DNA of 14,821 nucleotides from Spongospora subterranea (GCA_900404475.1 OUQQ01000520.1:1364-16184); one strand, 5' to 3'; counted from the first letter of the stretch, positions 1-10,074 are shown. Translations and numbers: made by a program. Notes: a model not told the origin generated them from the sequence alone.

Positions 1-420
1 AAGATGACGATCGAGGCGTGGAACGTGCTTAGCAAGCGTTTTGTCACGCACAGTACGGCACACGTCGTCATGATCGCCATGAACTTGCGATTCAGACAAT
101 TCCGAGGAGAAGATTTGGACCTGCGCCGACTGCACCTGTCAAATATCGTCAACACGTTGATCACCAACAATCATTCTCGATTTCCACTATCCAGGCGCTG
201 GTCCACACGAAACCGCGACATTGCCAATACGGCCGCCCGATGCCGATGGATCCATAAACCCACACACCGCCATCTGGCCAACCGCTATGATTAAGCCACC
301 TCATTCGGCTTTAGCGTGTTCGATGGATGGGGTGATGATGCAGGCACAACCCCAGCAGACGAACCACTACCACATGAACAAGTCGCTTGCCTTCCACCGT
401 CTTGTTGGTGCATTGTGGTG
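1..420 (+). other. Unresolved, partly open sequence at the left edge, possibly the 3' part of a gene
   Basis: One + frame is open from base 1 to the stop at 292-294, and a second is open from about 149 to the stop at 418-420. A third possibility is a spliced reading. Bases 142-198 would be a 57-nt GT-AG intron (donor GTCAAA, acceptor CTATCCAG) of the size seen in the neighbouring genes. It would join a short Cys-rich stretch (WTCADCTC) to a Pro-rich tail. I cannot choose between these readings and recognise no family. The - strand is also partly open (291-503). I see no RNA gene or repeat here. Confidence 0.2.
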
Positions 421-511
421 AGTCTGCTGTTGGATCTACGGTCATAACGATGTTCCACCATTTGCCACTTTGTGAGTTCAGAATGCACTTTATCGACGTT
501 CAATAACAGAT

Positions 512-1028
512 ATGGCGATAAAGGCGCTCTTATACTTCAATCAATCTCTGATCGTCTCTGATTATTCTGTATTTAGTTGGACATATAATGAATCACCTTC
601 TTTCGATTTGGGTAATGGGTCAGGATCTGATCCGGGCTACACATTCAGATTAAATCCGATTATCGATGAGATTGATAACGGCACGAATACAGAAAGTGGG
701 TCATATTGGACAATTGCTGTCAGGAACTTCATTCGATCAGAGACAAAAACCGTGTTGGACTTGTGGTTGATCAGGGACAGCAGATACCGGTGGTGGTCGT
801 CAACTTGCCCAGGCCGGGGAACGTGCCAAGGCTTTGCGCGAACAGCGAATCGGTTCCTACTGGATTTCATACGAGCCAATACAGATACTCAATGCGGTTC
901 ATGGACCACTATCATCAATTGTCAAACCCATATCGCTTGGCCTTGGTAGATTCCAAATGACGTTCATATCTGGATCGCAATGGGAAAATTCGGTTTTAAG
1001 TTCAAGACGATTCAATAACAGCACATGA
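512..1028 (+). CDS. Tentative unidentified gene, exon structure unresolved
   Basis: A + strand frame from an ATG at 512 is open to 949 (145 codons) and is rich in Trp and aromatic residues. From about 706 the other two + frames look more protein-like. One carries NRVGLVVDQGQQIP up to base 789. The other runs AGERAKALREQRIGSYW onward to a stop at 1026-1028. These two join in frame if bases 790-812 (GTGGTG...GCCCAG, 23 nt) are removed. That could be a very short intron, a frameshift in a decaying gene, or chance. I recognise no family in any version. The stop at 1026-1028 lies about 95 nt before the channel start. The region is probably coding, but the exact model is unknown. Confidence 0.25.
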
Positions 1029-1122
1029 GTGATTCCAAGTTCTCACATAAGTTTCACAATAACCGTTATTCTACGATGGTGAGTCACTCATCATTTGAGG
1101 GACAATATCTTCCGATTGTCCC

Positions 1123-3473
1123 ATGTCATTCGCCTCATTCAGCAAATCGCACTTGAATTGTCAGCAATCGGTGTTTTGTCGAATGGGTGATCTTGGCAAC
1201 GCACGAGAGCGGGCGTCGTTACTGCAGGCATCGGATCGGATTGACGAATTCGTCCCTGTTATCGACCGATCGAGGCGCGTCTCCACTCTACCTGACGCCG
1301 ACGGGAACCGGTTAGAACCGGATCCGACGATCGATAACCGATTGCTAACGAACAACACAACTCGCAGGGAATCGTTCGTCGTTCACGATGTGCGCGATCA
1401 GGACGAGGAATCGAGCAGTTGGCGGGAGCAGATGCGATTATGGTTCGAGATGAACTCGATGTTGTTAACGATCATGGTCATCTCCGCCATCGCCTTTATC
1501 GTCTTCAAACTGACCGGGTTACTGATCATGGGAATCCCATACACAATCCTAACGACCCCGTTTGTGTTCGGCACCTGCAAAATGGCCATCGATATCGCCG
1601 ACCCGATCATATTCGGGGCGATGTCGTTCTTCTCGTCGGTCCTGTCGTGGCACGTTCTCGTGTTCATCACGTCGATCCGAGTTCATCTCTCCCGGGTCGT
1701 GTTGAGCTCAAGCGTGTTTCTCTGGCTTAGCTATAATAAGCACGACGCGTTTCTAGTGAATGGATCCCAAGCGGCAATGGTCTGCACATTCATCTGGATG
1801 GGCAAAGACATCATCATGAGATTCACTCGTCGTTTGATCACCGTTTCGTCCCTGATCGAGGCGATGCGTCTCGCCGATTCCGGTCAGTAGTGTTCGCACC
1901 GTGATGTTCATCGCAACGCCAACCTCCAACCTGACTGGAGATTGCAGAACGTGACGCCATTGTCATGCTCTGTTGCCCTGACAACGTTAAACGCGGAGAG
2001 GAGCGGCGCCGATGGAAAAACGACCCAAAACGTACGTCGCTAACTGTTAAATTAGAGACCATGCGGGACGGTACGTTCATCTCATATCTATCATCGGCCG
2101 CGATTCCCCCTCTGAGATTCTGACAACAGGGGCGTTGGATTTACCATTACAGCCGATTGGTATCAGCGATGTGACATCGTGGGTGTATTCCACAGATAGT
2201 CTGGTCCGAATAGAATCGGTCCATCAGATGAGGGTAAGGAGGCGCTGACACACCTTGTCCCTGGCAGACTCCCCACACTCATATTTCGAACAATCAGGTG
2301 ATCGCCGCCTTCCTACGAGACCAGCTCTTCGAAGGTACGTTGGGCGAACGTCGTTGATGATCGTCCCTGATCGTCGCTGAGTTGTATTGGTGTCGTTGTT
2401 AACAGGCGGGCGCCGTGCCGCCGTCCCGTACGACCTGTGGCGCAACATCACAGGCGGCGACGTACTGGCCCAGCGAACGTGGTCGTCCATGTTCCAACCG
2501 CATCGTGGGCCGGCTGTGGCGACCGTCGGCCCCCGCGAGTTTGTCTGGGGTCTCTACCAGGCGTTTGAGCGCCGGAAGCGGCTGCGATCCCAGGTGATGA
2601 ATCTGGGCAATCTGTTCACGATGTTGAACACGGGGATCACCGGTCTCTGTCTGGTGATCGCCGCCGTCACCTTCGCCGCCTGTTTGGGTGCCGATCTGTC
2701 CCGGCTCCTCGTCACCGTCAGCACCGTCTTTGTCGCCCTCAGTTTCGCCTTGTCTGGCACCCTAACCCGTTCGTAATCCACCGGAAACCGTTTGTTCGTC
2801 GATCGCTAATCCTGTAATCTCAGGGGTGTTTGAGTCGCTCGTGTTCATATTTGTCGTGAAGGTAGGTCAATCGATGATCGTCCAACTGATCGCCCCTCAA
2901 CCACATTCCCTTAGGCGTATGAGATTGGCGATCGCGTCACGATCGACGATCACGACTATTTTATCGACAAGATCGAATTGATGTCGACCGTGATGCGCAA
3001 AATCGATGGGCGAATAATGAAGATATCGAACATGGCACTATCGGATAAGTCGATCTTCAATCATCGTCGTTCAGGGTCTGAGTGTGCCCGTTATCGCCGC
3101 CAGAAATGATCTCCCTGATTTTTGTGTGAAATCCAGGCCAGCGTTGATCGATATCAAGTTCATGATCGCCTATGAGACCAGCGCTTCCCAATTGCATCAG
3201 CTGAAAATGATTCTTACCCAATACTGCAAGCTGAATTCCGATATTTGGAAGAGCGATGTCGAGTTCCTGATCGGCGATCTGATCGACGATACGGCCACAG
3301 TTGTGACAGGGCGATTCTATCATCGGTTAACATGGCAGGAAAAGGTCGCGTTGGACGAGCACCGGTTCGATCTGGCGCAATGCCTGCGCCAGGCGATGAA
3401 CCAGATTGGGATCTTGACCAGCGGTAATGATGGTGTTGTGTATTACAATGGGGGGGCTGTTGAAGCCGCTTAG
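1123..3473 (+). CDS. MscS-family (fungal Msy-type) mechanosensitive ion channel, 8 exons
   Basis: This is probably an intracellular or plasma-membrane channel that opens under membrane tension and, in fungi, helps survive hypo-osmotic shock. Exons are 1123-1882, 1948-2070, 2130-2233, 2298-2334, 2406-2768, 2824-2861, 2915-3075 and 3137-3473; the spliced protein is 640 aa. Residues 1-110 are polar. Hydrophobic segments fill about 112-235. A linker with an EF-hand-like helix-loop-helix covers about 320-410 (FERRKRLRSQVMNLGNL matches the helix after the Msy EF-hand). Two membrane helices follow at about 421-475, then the MscS beta domain with VFESLVFIFVV, IGDRVTID and NHRRS. Residues 530-640 form the cytoplasmic alpha/beta end. 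The seven introns are 53-71 nt and GT-AG. The EF-hand loop lacks the acidic ligands. Bases 2032-2055 look like a 24-nt intron but read through in frame, so I keep them as exon. A second ATG at 1183 could be the true start. The family call is firm; exon 2 and the N-terminus are less certain. Confidence 0.85.
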
Positions 3474-3995
3474 AACACCCATATGATAAGATAATGATCG
3501 CAACAGTATAAAACATGGACAGACCATATTCCTATCAATCTCCTTGAATGGGGCCAAATACTGCTTCGCAGTGACATTGTCAAGTTGCAACTGATTGTGA
3601 TCAGACAAAATTGTTATCCTTTCAATTCCGTCATTATGTTTTATTTCATTGAAATACGAAAGTTTCCACAGCCGCGAAACTCAAAACAAAATTTGAAGAC
3701 GAAAAGTAAAATGATATGCAGATCGAGGTTGAAAGTTGAAATGTACTGTAGCTGGCGCGTTGACGGAAATTCATATGAGTTGGTTGATTAAAGGCGTAAT
3801 GACCACTATTAAATATGTCCAAAGTTGTCTGGGACTGTTAATTTGCAATCTTTCTGAAACTATTCCCAAAAATCATACCGATACGACTGTTGATCGGATT
3901 ATCTTCATCACTCTATGTACACCATTAACTGGTTACCGTTACGGCCGAACAACTTATCACGGATGGCGCTATGTACAACAGTCCTCTAGACAACA
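3474..3995. other. Intergenic region between the channel and the oxidase
   Basis: This 522-base AT-rich stretch lies between the channel stop and the first in-frame ATG of the oxidase. It must hold the channel 3' end and the oxidase promoter. A + frame is open from 3736 into 4179, but it overlaps the conserved oxidase frame and resembles nothing, so I treat it as chance. A short upstream exon of the oxidase could lie here (an ATG at 3971 opens MYNSPLDNNGDIAA in another frame), but I found no convincing splice pair. Confidence 0.4.
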
Positions 3996-4622
3996 ATGGG
4001 GACATCGCAGCAGTTCGAAGCCAATGTTCAATCTGGCACCGGATCATGCACCGATCCATTGGCCATATTTCACTCTTGGTATTGTCAGTATGAACCTCAG
4101 CGACCAATCATATCTTCGGCCATGTGTTTATCGACGGTTGATCGCGATAATCAGCCGCATTCTCGTATGGTTCTATTGAAGGAGATCACATCCACCGGGT
4201 TCATATTTGCCACAAACTACGATAGCGGTAAAGGCCGCCAAATCGAGGCCAATCCCAAAGTTGCACTTTTATTTTATTGGGGTGATCGTCAGGTTCGAGT
4301 TGAAGGTGTTGCCACCAGGACCTCGGCGGTAGTTTCCGACAAGATATTTGCAGATAGGCCACGTGAGAGCCAGATTGCCGCATACGCAAGCCGCCAATCA
4401 CAAGCTATTGAGAGCCGTCAGGCACTGGAAGATAAGGTCAAGATGGAATCGGAACGGTTTACTGGCGACGCCGTAATACCTCGCCCCGAGAATTGGGGTG
4501 GATACTATGTGGAACCGACGCTGTTTGAGTTTTGGCAAAATGGCGCGGATCGTGTCCATGACAGAATGGTATACAAATTGAATGGCTCACAAGAATGGAC
4601 AACAACTCGTCTTCAGCCATAG
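3996..4622 (+). CDS. PDX3: Pyridoxamine 5'-phosphate oxidase
   Basis: The enzyme oxidises pyridoxamine or pyridoxine 5'-phosphate to pyridoxal 5'-phosphate with FMN and O2, the last step of vitamin B6 coenzyme synthesis and salvage. The 208-aa frame is uninterrupted. DPLAIFHSWY (20-29) opens the fold. SRMVLLKE (56-63), TNYDSGKG (73-80) and RQVRVEG (98-104) form the FMN and phosphate sites. RPRESQIAAYASRQSQ (121-136) and PRPENWGGY (162-170) are typical of the family. F177 to R190 (FEFWQ...RVHDR) fits the family signature exactly; R186 and H188 correspond to the substrate-binding Arg197 and His199 of the E. coli enzyme. The C-terminus RLQP matches the conserved R-L-x-P end. The start is the first ATG after an in-frame stop (TAG at 3984-3986). 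The N-terminus is slightly short for the family, so a small upstream exon is possible. It is convergent with SEC61, with 173 bases between the stops. It is one of two genes here without introns. Confidence 0.93.
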   Translation: MGTSQQFEANVQSGTGSCTDPLAIFHSWYCQYEPQRPIISSAMCLSTVDRDNQPHSRMVLLKEITSTGFIFATNYDSGKGRQIEANPKVALLFYWGDRQVRVEGVATRTSAVVSDKIFADRPRESQIAAYASRQSQAIESRQALEDKVKMESERFTGDAVIPRPENWGGYYVEPTLFEFWQNGADRVHDRMVYKLNGSQEWTTTRLQP

Positions 4623-4795
4623 AATGTTTTTCAAATACAAATGGAAAGATTTTAAAGACCGACGTCTATAGACTGTTTGCGCTAAAATCGGCACAATCTA
4701 CTTCACGAACGACCAAGCTGACAGATTGGGATAAATCACCGCGATGAAGTATATTGATGATGTAAGGGAGAACATGAATTGGGGTCATGTCCTGA

Positions 4796-6528
4796 TCAGC
4801 CCATGAACGAAAATAAACCGGCGTCGCTTGCCTGTTCTTTGCTAAAAATCTCGAAATACTTGAAAATGATCGTGACGGCAAGCAGGATACCGGTTCCTGA
4901 ACCGATGGCTCCAAGGAAATCGGCAAAAATAGATAAGGTACCGATACACATTCCACCGAAAGCAGCAGCAATCGGAATATAGCGATCTAAAACTTGAACA
5001 ACGGAAGAATCACGGTATCCTTTGATCGTCATATTCTGGTCACGAAGAGACTTCGCGACGTCCTTTGACGACGATCCCGACACTTCAATCCATGTTTTAG
5101 AGAAAAAGGCACATGTAGTTCTACCTGAAATGTTAAAAACGGAATACCAAGTCGCCAAGCAAGTGCTTACAGAATGAAGGTGAAATATAAAATCGCGTGG
5201 ATAGGGTCGTAAAGAATTTCGGATAGCGACCGAGGAGGCGATAAAAAGTAAGCCAAACCGGAGACTGGCACAGAGTATCCGCCGGCCATATCTTGCCAAG
5301 TTCCCAGCATGGAGACGAGAATATTTCCGCTGTAGCGCTTGTATAGCAGTTGAGAAAAGAAGTGCAGATTGGACACAAGAGCTGTTTGCAAGATAATGGG
5401 GATATTCGAGGTGTAGAACAGCTTGATGGGGTATGGCTGCGTATGTCCATTGATGTTCTTGTATTTGACCGGTAGATTGACGTGGAATCCCTACAAACCT
5501 AATAAGTTACAGCGTTCCAGGACCGTGGATGACGTCCCAACCTGGAAGTAGATGACGATAAGGAATACCAGGACAGTGGCGCAGAGATTTGTGCAGTTGG
5601 GAAGGTTGGTACGGTAAAATGCCTCCTTGAGAGCTCGAGCCTTATCAGTCCGTGTTATGAGCATGTGGAACAGCGCAATGACAGCACCTTCAAATTCAGT
5701 TCCACGGCCTGTATTAACCGTGGTAGGACTGAACGCCTGTAAAACGTTGAGTTTCGGGAGACAGAGAATTTGACCACACGAACCTTCCAAACAATATTTT
5801 CACAGATATTGGTCGCAATGAATAGCGAAATACCGGACCCAAGGCCATAACCTTTTTCAAGAAGTTCATCAAGCATGGCCACGATAAGACCGGCAAGAAG
5901 AAGCTGGACGACGATGAGGATGGCGTTACCAGCACCAAGTTCGCGGGTGTCTCCATACATTCCCGACATAACATAGGCAACCTACAAACGTTCCTTAGCG
6001 AATCATTTGATATTTTTGATTATCTGAAAAACACACCGCTTGACCGGCAGTTACAACCATCCCAAAAAGCTTCTGAATACCGGCAAAGAGCTGACGCTCT
6101 TCCTTGTTGCTATGATCAACAGATATAAGCTTGGATCCCGCCAGTAACTGCATTATCATTCCAGAAGTGACAACAGGTGTAATTCCGAGCTCCATTAACG
6201 TCCCTCGGTTGGAAGCTGTTATGACACGTACCTAATACAGAAAGTTAATGCTGGCTACACACAGTAAACATAGGAAATTAAACATACCCAGTACATGGGA
6301 TCAGAGGATTTCGAAGAGACAATACCATAAAGTGGAACTTGGCAGCATACTAAGAAAATAAGCAGCGTGACAATGGTCCACATCGCTTTTTCTTTGAACT
6401 GCACGCGGCGAACAGGGGGCTGAATCTCGGGCAGGATTGAAACCAAAGGCTTCAACATATGGATGAATGTTGACACTATTGTAAATACAAGTCATTACAT
6501 GTATGGAACATGAGAACGAACAAAACAT
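4796..6528 (-). CDS. SEC61: SEC61 alpha, ER protein translocon pore subunit, 7 exons
   Basis: This is the ten-helix pore of the Sec61 complex, which moves nascent secretory proteins across or into the ER membrane. Exons in transcript order are 6528-6522, 6475-6288, 6231-6037, 5981-5784, 5736-5542, 5490-5171 and 5120-4796; the spliced protein is 475 aa, normal for the family. Landmarks are [19 protein letters not shown] near the N-terminus, [10 protein letters not shown] (72-81), [17 protein letters not shown] (the second SecY signature), [48 protein letters not shown] and AAAFGG...[10 protein letters not shown]. The first coding exon is only 7 nt (ATG TTT T). It was chosen because GTTCGT...AATAG then gives a 46-nt intron in the right phase and residues [12 protein letters not shown]. 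The other introns are 47-56 nt. Intron 5 must end at the second of two tandem acceptors (CAG then TAG, 4 nt apart) to stay in frame and give the family spacing before CAFFSKTW. The family call is certain; the 7-nt exon is likely but unproven. Confidence 0.95.
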
Positions 6529-7102
6529 AATGAACGGAGAAAACCTCGTCGAATATACCAACAAATGTCTGGTCTACGATAGCCAGAACTGAAGTGCGAA
6601 CTTACTCGTGTCGGAACCTCAGCGACGAACTCCGTCAAGGGAGAAATGACGAAAATCAGCAGCTGCTTGACCGCCGTTCCTGCGACCGATTGTGATTGTA
6701 CGACCTCTATCACCAATCGCCAACAGTTGATCGATTGACAGAGACTGACTGAGAGGGCAGGGCGGCTGGGGCCCATGCAACAACTCCGCGATCGCGCGCG
6801 GTCAGTGGATGACAGGCCGCAGGCAGTCACTCTACTGTACATAAAGCAACATAATCACGACGCTACTGCAGCCTACAGCCCGACCAGTGTGTTCAGTGTC
6901 AGCCTGTCCGGTTCAGAGTATAGCTGTTTTTGTCTTGTTCCATCGTAAATCTGTACTATTCACGTGACAAAACTTGATTTTGTCTATTTCATTTTCATGT
7001 GTAAATGCCAGGCGGCATGATTTTAAATCCACAGTTTATTGAAAATGTTTAATAGACACCATGATTCTGTCAGTGTAGGTACTTATAAGTCAATAATATA
7101 TA
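6529..7102. other. Intergenic region: SEC61 promoter side and NAD synthetase 3' side
   Basis: This 574-base stretch holds no gene I can support. The part near SEC61 is CpG-rich and contains the perfect palindrome CGCGATCGCG at 6787-6796, a plausible promoter element. On the - strand an intron-like pair occurs: GTAAGT at about 6609 and an AG at about 6578. This could be a 5' UTR intron of SEC61. A - strand frame over 6495-6842 is open, but it overlaps the first SEC61 intron and resembles nothing known. The part near 7103 is AT-rich. Confidence 0.4.
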
Positions 7103-10074
7103 TTAGTCACGCTTATGCTCCATAACCATCTCATCAGTCGCAGCGAGCTCATCGATGGCCCGAAATTGTGCAGGCCATAACGTATTATACAAGAATTGGC
7201 GTAGGTCAAACCGATTATCATCAGGCGAATAATTTTCTGCATGAAGGGCTGGCGTCAACACGGTCATCTTGTGGCGATTAGCCGAATAGTGGTAGAAGAA
7301 TTTTTTCACTTTGATGGCGATCAAACTCGGCTGCATGGCGCTTGTGATTTAACATGATACAAAGTGAAGTATAAAATATGATAAATACCTTATAGTGACC
7401 CCAAAGATATTTTAACTTCCGATACATGGAAAGAGGTCCACACCTCTCAATGCTTCTCAAGCGGCCGAATATGCTAAGCTCTTCATAGGTCATCCCCATA
7501 TCGGCTTCATCAGTCTGCGAATAACTCTCCGATATTGGCTGCAGTTCGGCTGACTACAAAATTACTCAGAATTAACTGCGATTTTCTCATTTCTTACGGG
7601 TGGGGCATCCAGAATGGACTGCAGGCTTTCGTACCCCATAGAACTCTTTGCCCACAGTAAGAACTTCCTCAAATCGGTTTTGCTGATACCGCCAATTGGG
7701 TTGATATCCGCACTAGAGCAATCATACTTAGTCCTGAAAACATCAATGAATTCGCCGATTGGTTTAGTAGTTTCTCGAAAATACATGTATCCTCTCAAAG
7801 CTTCGTCAACATTACTGCATCCTAAGACTATCAAGAATCCAAATTTGCCTTTTGTCCATGGCAAAAGTTGTGCCATCATGAAAGATAATACCTGTAGAAA
7901 ACGATCATTTTCCTGGTTGCTAAACTACATTCAGTTACCATTCGGCAACGCGCCTGTAGGTTCTGCAACGCAACGTTTTCGACTTTGTCCCCAGTGAAAG
8001 ATGGAACTTTCCCACCAAATAGTGACGAGAATAGCGACTGTGCACCCAAGAAATATCGGAGCCAATTAACTTAAAAAGCACATAGGTACCAGAAACACAT
8101 TGACGATCGCATCAATATTTACGTATATGTGATTGGTTCCAATTTCTTCAGCTAATTTCTCAGCTCTTCTCTGAGTCTCAAATGAGCTGTTCGAGGTTCC
8201 TATCGCCAAAATTAGCATGTAAAGACTATCACTTATATCAATACCCATGTAGGTAGTAGTGAATAACAGTCTAACAAGGTCCTTAGCGGAACTCGGCATC
8301 GAAACGGACTGAGTAAGAATGCGTTGGAGATCGCTCATGACAACTGGATCACCAGATGTTACTGCCGCCATAACATTTTGACACATTACGCCAACGAGGG
8401 AAGCCACCGCCGCCTGCTCAGGTCTGATTTACTATTTTTCTAAAGCATAAAAGGCCATTACGCTATCTGCTCCGCCAGAAAGAGGAAGGAAGAATCCTGA
8501 CGCGTTTGACCGTCGAAGGTAATCCCAAAGCCAACAACTGGCGCCTAAAGCATAAGACATGGGTTTTGGCACACTTTCTACGACGTACACTTACTCAGTG
8601 CAATTTCTTCTTCAACCTGCTCAACTTGTTATTCGTTCGATTGAAAATTATGAAAAAATTGGAACATACGGTGTGGTATTTCAATTCTTTCGTTGGAGTC
8701 GGAATATCATGAGATGGTTTTTCAGAAGATCGATGCAATGCAAAGCTGTTATTTACAACCGGGAGACGTTTCACTGATGAAGACTGTTGACTGCGACTGC
8801 TGATACAGCCTCGATAAGACCGAATATCTTCTAAATCAACAACTGCTGTCGCCACCTAAAAAAATACCTTAGACTTGGAAAGTCTGGACACTTGACAAAT
8901 TATCACCTCAACGTCTGTTATGGCAAATTGCGATCCTTGTGCCAAAACATTGCCATTTAAGCATATAAGAGCACATCCGTCATAGTACAAACGGCCACCA
9001 TCGCATCCCTGTTTGTTGATGTTAATAAGTATAAGCGGGTTCAAAAGCGACAACATGACCCGTTGATTAGCATATAAATAAAGGCCACCGCATTTTCGAA
9101 CCGCGCTCGTGATCAACTTAAGTCTGTCATCGAGTTTACGAAGATTGTGATGAGAGCCTGACCCGTTTAATATAATCTCTACCCCTTTTGCCCAAACGAA
9201 TTTGGTTTAAATGATTTCATAATCCCAAACTCATACCGTTCAGTGATAAAGAAATATGTGGACTATCTGGTGTAAACAGTTCCTCGCACAGTTCGACTCC
9301 GATCGATGTATCGCGCAGCTGCAGAATCGCTGCGCCAAACGGAACGGATTCGTCCCCGGTGATATCGGATATGAACTTTGGTACGATATGCTGATCAACG
9401 CCGTCCAATCGAGTCCATGAACAGAACCTGAAAAAAAGTGATCAACAATTGCTGCACTCTAGAACGACGGAACTCGCCATCTAGCCTCTCGATAATTGCC
9501 GTCATTAGCCAGGTGCATCTGTAGTTTTGATGAGCCGACTATAACAGTCGATAGAGTGATAGAGAGCGATTACTAGCCTTTGGACGGATCAAAACAATTT
9601 TCTTATCGACGACGAAGACTCGGCAATTATAGCGTGAATTGTTGTGAACGACAGCCATTCCAATGTCGCAAAGAATATCTATACAAAATGATCAGAACCT
9701 AAGCTGCGTTTGAACAAACTGCAGCGCACTGCAAGTCAGCGATGAATCCAGAATGGCGGCCAACGACTTCCATGAATGATAATACGTATCCTAACAGATT
9801 TTCAAGCTTAGGTTTGGAAGGCATTGGGGCTTTATCCATAAAACCTGTTCCAAGAAGTGATCTTCGCAACCATATCCGGATATTTCAAGTTCCGGTCCAA
9901 GACGAAGACGCGCACCTTGGCCCTATAGATTGTAAATTTTTTTGCAAGTTGAGTTTGCAGCAACGTATTTACCTTGGCGATCTCTATCGAACGCCGAATA
10001 TTGTGAAGGTTGAGGTCGAAGTCCATTGCCCATTGATTTAGATTGCAAGTCGCCACTTTCACGAGGCATTGCAT
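7103..10074 (-). CDS. QNS1: Glutamine-dependent NAD+ synthetase, 17 exons
   Basis: The enzyme makes NAD+ from nicotinic acid adenine dinucleotide and ATP, using ammonia from glutamine. Exons are 10074-9973, 9922-9845, 9790-9730, 9678-9578, 9518-9478, 9427-9237, 9184-9060, 9008-8907, 8855-8670, 8616-8595, 8544-8462, 8413-8099, 8037-7939, 7891-7785, 7733-7598, 7553-7389 and 7330-7103. They splice to 713 aa, the usual eukaryotic length. The N-terminal nitrilase-type glutaminase keeps its triad E45 (GPELE), K114 (RPKM) and C175 (ELCEELF), at the same positions as in the human enzyme. The C-terminal ATP pyrophosphatase domain has the P-loop SGGADS (359-364), [39 protein letters not shown] and [19 protein letters not shown]. 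The introns are 44-61 nt. Introns 4 and 5 begin with GC instead of GT, exon 10 is 22 nt, and introns 7 and 14 are stop-free multiples of three. The start aligns with the family N-terminus ([12 protein letters not shown]). Confidence 0.96.
9428..9477 (-). other. QNS1: GC-AG intron (intron 5 of the NAD synthetase gene)
   Basis: This 50-nt intron has donor GCGAGT and acceptor TTTTTTTCAG. It splits a Trp codon (TG|G) and restores REARW-FCSWTR in frame. The only nearby GT (inside GCGAGT) leaves the reading frame broken and meets a stop soon after, so the GC donor is required by the sequence. Confidence 0.85.
9519..9577 (-). other. QNS1: GC-AG intron (intron 4 of the NAD synthetase gene)
   Basis: This 59-nt intron has donor GCTAGT and acceptor CTACAG. 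Splicing here joins IRPK to MHLANDGNY, the exact spacing around catalytic Lys114. The rival GT-AG choice (9542-9573, GTAATC...TATAG) would insert extra residues beside the catalytic lysine, so it is less likely. Confidence 0.75.

Noticed and set aside
1..294. Possible CBS or CorC-like motif (NNHSRFPL) in the open frame at the left edge
   Set aside because: The few matching residues are not followed by the rest of the domain in any frame, so the likeness is too weak.
3736..4179. 147-codon + frame upstream of and overlapping the oxidase
   Set aside because: It overlaps the conserved oxidase frame out of phase, has low-complexity-like composition and matches nothing I know.
6495..6842. 115-codon - strand frame upstream of SEC61
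   Set aside because: It runs across the inferred SEC61 start and first intron, is Ser/Arg-rich and resembles a chance frame in a CpG-rich promoter.
7614..7997. 127-codon + frame inside the NAD synthetase region
   Set aside because: It is antisense to conserved exons 13-15 of the NAD synthetase gene and is explained as a shadow.
3996..10074. Cofactor-synthesis gene cluster (vitamin B6 oxidase near NAD synthetase)
   Set aside because: The two genes are on opposite strands, separated by SEC61, and have separate intron-rich or intronless structures; ordinary neighbour chance is sufficient.
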